A stretch of DNA of 64,000 bases, taken from positions 108,745,640-108,809,639 of the forward strand of contig NW_026262712.1 of the NCBI RefSeq assembly GCF_021869535.1, read 5' to 3'. Position 1 is the stretch's first letter, and the number at the start of each line of letters is the position of its first letter. Shown here one piece after another: positions 59,626 through 64,000 of the stretch. The notes beneath the pieces are model-generated. The model was not told the origin of the DNA. It saw only the letters and a list, made by a program, of their open reading frames with translations, and made no database searches. The translations under genes and the position numbers were made by a program. Source of the DNA: Mytilus californianus. Its lineage: Eukaryota > Mollusca > Bivalvia > Mytilida > Mytilidae.

Positions 59626-60272
59626 GTAGATGTTCTCTTGCTAATCATTTTTGCTAATTAAGTTTTTATCATTTAAGATATAACAAAAAAAGAACAAAAA
59701 TCATCATTGAGAAGCAATTTCTATACGGAATTTGTTAGGAGTTGAGTTGTGTAAACTGATTGTCAGCTATTTTGTCTGCTTATCAAAGTATAAACTTGAA
59801 ATATGAAAAGGTATTTATTGAATGGACCAACTTGTACTAGATTGTCCTCAGATGGCCCCTTCGATCATTAGTACAGACTTTGGTATGTTTTGGTGCATGG
59901 GCTAGAGCACATTTTGTAAATCCCAATACACGTAATACATTACAACATATCAAAGTTAAATGAAGGAGTCTCTTCTTTGCAAATTTAGGAATATGTTGTT
60001 ATTCATATATCCCAAATTGTTGGTTTGATGTTACTACATCACGGCTTGTTTACACATGGCTTTTCCCAGGAGACCTGTGGAGTTACCTTTCAATGGGCCC
60101 TAACATTACGTGTCTACATACATAAAGGAATAATGGTTCTTTACAAGCATATTTCTTGTTTGATTCTGGAATGTGCCTGCAAGTATCCACATTAAAATTC
60201 TACACGTTATCAGGAGTACACTAGTTTATGTAAAAAGAACAAAAAAGCAGGAATCATCATATTTTATTTCAG

Positions 60273-60446
60273 TTTGCAATCACTTTCTTAGCATATTCCA
60301 CCTTGATCTGCCTACTCTGTTTCCTCTCCTCAGTACTCTATACTAGACTGAACTATCAGTATTTTGCAGTTCTCGATGACAAATGTAGTTACTCCATCAT
60401 ATGGTTGTTGGTTTCTCTCATGTTCGGTCTAGCACAATACTTCTAG
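60273..60446 (+). other. Possible terminal exon of an unknown gene, strand uncertain
   Basis: After a good acceptor (attttatttcag) there is a 57-codon open frame ending in TAG. It encodes two hydrophobic stretches, FAITFLAYSTLICLLCFLSS and SIIWLLVSLMFGLAQYF, around a short polar loop. The minus strand is also open in parts: a charged peptide ends KVEYAKKVIAN before TGA (60271-60269), directly followed by AATAAA. The GC content is higher than its surroundings. No linked exon was found on either strand, so I do not call a gene. Confidence 0.3.
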
Positions 60447-61237
60447 ATATCTTGAAGGCTAACAGAAAACAAGCAATCTACAAATTAAAACAAATACAGC
60501 ATTTCCTGTCAACATTTCCATGGCCTACAATTCCTTGTACATTTAATGGATTATTTGTTCAATTCACCAAAAATAAAACAACTGCCATTTTACTGATACT
60601 TTTTTTATTTCACTAAATATAAGTTTACTTATGCTTCGATGACATATTTTGAATGACCTCTAAAGTGACAGTATAAGAGAGATTTGGAAGATTTAGGTTT
60701 ATGCAATACATTGGTAACATTGATATGTCACATTATGTTTTTACCCACACAAATTAGTATATGATTCGCTTTCTGCTTCAATGGATAACACGGTAAATAA
60801 TTTTTCAGCATTTGCCAGTACAATGGTCAAAATTTTACACAACATTTCAAATAAAAAAAGGGACAAACATTAATTTTACGGATATGCACCCTTTTTGTGA
60901 TCCAACTACAACGCAAGGCAACATTACTCTCTTTGCAGGATCCACGCTTTGCAAATGAACATTTACTATAGGATAATTCTGGAACTAATACATGATACCT
61001 TTATATAAATTATATTGGTCCCAGGATAATTTAATAGTTTTTCTGATTTTAGATATTTTTGAACAATTCAAGTTCATTTATGTGTACTGTTGCTTTTATT
61101 AATGATAAGTAAATTCAATGAAAAAACAAATAATGTGGATTTGAACTTATCTATCTATAGAGATTTTTGCATATAAATTACCGAGGCCAGGAAAGCAATT
61201 GGTCCTGTTCTAAACAATTGTTATATCTTAACATTTT

Positions 61238-62345
61238 TGTCGAGCCTTCGACTTTAGTCGAAAAAGCGAGACATAGCGATCCTACATTCCGTCGGCGTCG
61301 TCGTCGTCGTTGTCGTCGGCGGCGTCCACAAATATTCACTCTGTGGTTAAAGTTTTTGAAATTTTAATAACCTTCTTAAACTATCCTGGATTTCTACCAA
61401 ACTTGGACAGAAGCTTGTTTATGATCATAAGATAGTATCCAGAAGTAAATTTTGTAAAAATAAAATTCCATTTTTTCCGTATTTTACTTAAGGAATGACT
61501 AATATTTTTTCTGTCTATGAAGAAATAACATAAAAAGATGTGCTGCACACTGAATAACGCGCGTAGCGGGTTATTTAACAGTGTGCACCACATTTTTTAT
61601 GTTATTTCGAATAGACGGAAAACATATTACAATCATTCCTTATAATTTAATTCTAAATTCCATTTGTAAGGAGTAAATCATGATAAAAACGTTGATGACG
61701 TAATGGTCACATGACAAAATTATGTCTATGAGCTGATAAACAAAATTCTCTCAGCCAATCAGAAGACGTGTTACATCCAAAATTAAATTATTTATAAATG
61801 GACTTAGTTTTTCTGCCGGTAAATATTACATTCACTCTGTGGTTAAAGTTCTTAAAATTTTAATAACTTTCTTAAACTATCCTGGGTTTGTACCAAACTT
61901 GGACAGAAGCTTGTTTATGATCATAAGATAGTATCTAGAAGTAAATTTTATAAAAAAATAAAATTCCATTTTTTCCTTATTTTACTTTTAAATGGACTTA
62001 GATTTTCTGCCAGGAAACAACATATTCACTCTGTGGTTAAAGTTTTTAAAATTTTAATAACTTTCTTATACTATTTTGGATTTGTACCAAACTTGAACAG
62101 AAGCTTGTTTATGATCAAATGCTAGTATCTAGAAGGAAATTTTGTTTTCTTCCAGTTAACATTACATTCAGTCTGCAGTTAAAGTTTTTAAACATTTATT
62201 AGATTCATAAACTACCCTGGAATTTTATCAAACTTGGACAGAAGCTTCTTACAATCAAAAGATAGTATCAAGAGGAATATTTTTATTGATTTACTTCCTC
62301 ATTTTTGTTGAGCCTGCGATTAACAGAAAAAGTAGGCGAGACACT
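61238..62345 (+). repeat. Interspersed repeat, family L, with tandem units
   Basis: It opens 'gtcgagccttcgactttagt' and 'attccgtcggcgtcgtcg', and closes 'aaagtaggcgagacactggg'. About four ~170-bp units carry 'tcactctgtggttaaagttt', 'taccaaacttggacagaagc' and 'ttgtttatgatcataagat'. It is interrupted at 61490-61793. Confidence 0.85.
61490..61793. mobile_element. Insertion in family L, headed by a 152-bp hairpin
   Basis: 61490-61641 is a palindrome with ends 'aaggaatga' and 'tcattcctt', arm words 'agaaataacataaaaagatg' and its complement, and centre 'aataacgcgcgtagcgggt'. The remaining ~150 bp to about 61793 also breaks the family L unit and includes 'ctcagccaatcagaag'. It is not certain whether these are one insertion or two. 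Confidence 0.75.
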
Positions 62346-62875
62346 GGGTTCCGCGGAACCCTTACGAATTTTTAAAGTTAATTTTTGGATTTAAACAAAA
62401 AAAACAATAAAATCCTATTTTTGATTAAGATGTCAATTCTATTTTTATGAGCACACATATATTCATAATTTTCCTGATATATATCAAAACTGCTATTCAT
62501 GTTTTGTGCATGGCCAAACACATACAGCACAATAGTCAAACATCAACGTTAAAATATGTCATTTATACCACAAAAACAGCCAGTTAAGTTTTGCTGTTGC
62601 TATATGATTTTATCAGTGAAGTATATAGGGTAATAAAAATTAGAGTCTTCTTCAAGTATAATTTATTGATTGAAAACCATTAAGTGCACAGATAAGTGCT
62701 TTTATTTAAAAACAAGGTAAAATCCATGAAATAAGCAATTAGAACATTTAAAAAAAACATGTATTTTCCAAATTTCAATTTTCTGGAAATCACTTGTTAG
62801 ATAACAGTGCTTTTCAGCTTTATATTTCCCATCATGCATAATTTTCTGAAATTAATACAATTTGTGTTGTCATAC

Positions 62876-62959
62876 CTCAACTAAAAATAGTCCTCCTAAA
62901 ACTCCAAGTGTAATCAGGCTATTTTCTTTATACCAAATCATCACCATTTCTAGACAACC
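62876..62959 (-). CDS. Tetraspanin, exon for end of large loop and fourth helix (partial gene)
   Basis: This exon has 84 nt and is phase 0 at both ends. The translation begins GCLEMVMIWYKENSLITLGV and ends LGGLFLVE. Tetraspanins have a conserved Gly-Cys just before the fourth membrane helix, then a hydrophobic run, which is what is seen. The cysteine pairs with one in the previous exon. The acceptor on the minus strand is ttttttatag and the donor GTATGA. The rest of helix four and the cytoplasmic tail must be in a later exon at lower coordinates. I searched by eye and did not find it. Confidence 0.8.
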
Positions 62960-63024
62960 CTATAAAAAATAACAAAATGATATTTTCCAAGTATTTTCTT
63001 GCTCTTAATAACTCCTTTTATAAA

Positions 63025-63345
63025 CACTCTCACCAGAGGTCACTTCTTCTATAACCACTCTCACCAGACGTCATCCATGCTGGTGTACTCTCACCAAAGG
63101 CCAATCGCCCTCTTCTATCACCAGAGGTCGGTCATCCTCTTACAATCCAAACAAAGGTCAACCATTCTCTTGTACTCTCACCAGAGGACAATAATCCACT
63201 TTTACTCTCACTAGAGGTCATTCACCCTCTTGTACTCTCACTAGAGGCCATTCTCCCTCTTGTACTCTCACTAGAGGTCACTTATACTGTTGTGCTTTCA
63301 TCAAAAGTAAAGCTTCCTATTCCACTCTCACCAAAAGTTAATCGT
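63025..63345 (+). repeat. ~30-bp minisatellite in a tetraspanin intron
   Basis: About eleven imperfect units carry 'tactctcactagaggtcat' or variants such as 'ctctcaccagaggtcac'. It lies between the two tetraspanin exons. The open frame 62999-63214 only reads this repeat. Confidence 0.85.
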
Positions 63346-63655
63346 GTTCAGAAAGTCTATATCTTCTTGCGAAAAGCTTCTTCTTTATGTTTTAAGTCAT
63401 TTAAGACAGGAAATTACACATGCCATATTAAATATCTGGTGTTCATTATCAAAATAAAACACATACGTAAGTCATTAGAAGCTCTTAGAGTGCACTACTG
63501 GTGATTTTCTAGAGGAGATATTAGATAATTTGGTCGGAGTACAGAATAGTTCTTAATATGGTAAAATAACATTGCACTGAAGACTGGACTTGATAAACTT
63601 CAACATTGAACAGGTATGAGATTGAGACAAGACAAAACAGTTTTTCATTCTATAC

Positions 63656-63766
63656 CTTTTGGTGGTAAAATCCACTGGTCTGCAAATGACACAGCATTGT
63701 ATTTGTTGGCTGTGGGTCAACATAGTTTTTTTCTTTAACAACACAACAACTGTTCGGAAACTTTTT
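63656..63766 (-). CDS. Tetraspanin, exon for the large extracellular loop (partial gene)
   Basis: This exon has 111 nt and is phase 0 at both ends. It encodes KKFPNSCCVVKEKNYVDPQP, then TNTMLCHLQTSGFYHQK. The P-x-S-C signature of the tetraspanin EC2 loop is present as PNSC, with further cysteines for the loop disulfides. Joined to the next exon it gives ...GFYHQK-GCLEM..., the normal family order. The acceptor is aactccag and the donor GTATAG. The upstream exons (helices one to three and the CCG motif) would lie right of the window. The particular tetraspanin subfamily cannot be told from this part. Confidence 0.85.
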
Positions 63767-64000
63767 CTGGAGTTAAAATAGCACATATTAAAATTTGATC
63801 AAACACTATAAAATTCTACAAGATTCTTTTTTTCACTAACCTTGAACTCAAATTTGATTAAGAATTAATTCAAATTATCTTGATTGTATGTTAATATTTC
63901 AACAAAAGTAAAATAAATGTGATCATTACTGTCAAAAATTAATTTCCAAAATTGTAAATGCAGCGATCATAATTTCATGCATATTCAAGAGGAACCAAAT

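Noticed and set aside
60269..60446. Missing last exon of the tetraspanin
   Set aside because: Minus-strand peptides here are charged; the missing exon should continue helix four with hydrophobic residues, so they do not fit.
60401..60616. 71-codon plus-strand frame
   Set aside because: It is out of frame with the better-supported hydrophobic frame at 60273-60446 and has no family.
62999..63214. 71-codon frame rich in His and Ser
   Set aside because: Reads the ~30-bp minisatellite in the tetraspanin intron.

Overview
The window looks like nuclear DNA of a marine bivalve, most likely a mussel of the Mytilus type. The reasons are the strong AT bias, long introns, sparse exons, and dense interspersed repeats of kinds I associate with mussel genomes (the 'tctcattggcaatcatacc' family, the 'gacaacaacccgacc' family, and the 'agctcacctggcccaaaggg' family). 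The species call is inference. Nothing bacterial or phage-like is present.

Three genes can be supported by splice structure. (1) At the left edge, on the minus strand, two exons give the N-terminus of V-type proton ATPase subunit C; the rest lies beyond base 1. (2) A complete eight-exon gene runs on the plus strand from the ATG at 18648 to the TGA at 50350-50352. All splice phases agree and it encodes 410 residues: a possible myristoylation/palmitoylation N-terminus, a degenerate adenylate-kinase-like domain that has lost most catalytic residues, and a C-terminal region I do not recognise. (3) At the right edge, on the minus strand, two exons encode the end of the large extracellular loop and part of the fourth membrane helix of a tetraspanin.

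The layout is as follows. 0-1.4 kb: V-ATPase C exons. 1.5-18 kb: nested repeats (families B, D and E), foldback elements and tandem duplications. 18.4-18.8 kb: promoter and first exon of the adenylate-kinase-like gene. 18.8-35.6 kb: its 16.9-kb first intron, holding an inverted second copy of the B/E composite, several inverted-repeat elements, a CpG-rich non-repetitive island near 31.1-31.8 kb, and a ~120-bp satellite. 35.6-50.4 kb: exons 2-8 with further elements in the introns. 50.4-62.8 kb: probable 3' UTR, then more B, D and related repeats. 62.9-63.8 kb: tetraspanin exons around a ~30-bp minisatellite.

Two observations stand out. The adenylate-kinase-like protein appears to be a membrane-anchored pseudoenzyme. 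Its exon 6 ends in a 70-bp tandem array that repeats the exon's 3' end and its splice donor nine times. The three genes have no evident common pathway. Most open frames over 60 codons in this window are repeat-derived or chance frames and are not annotated as genes.
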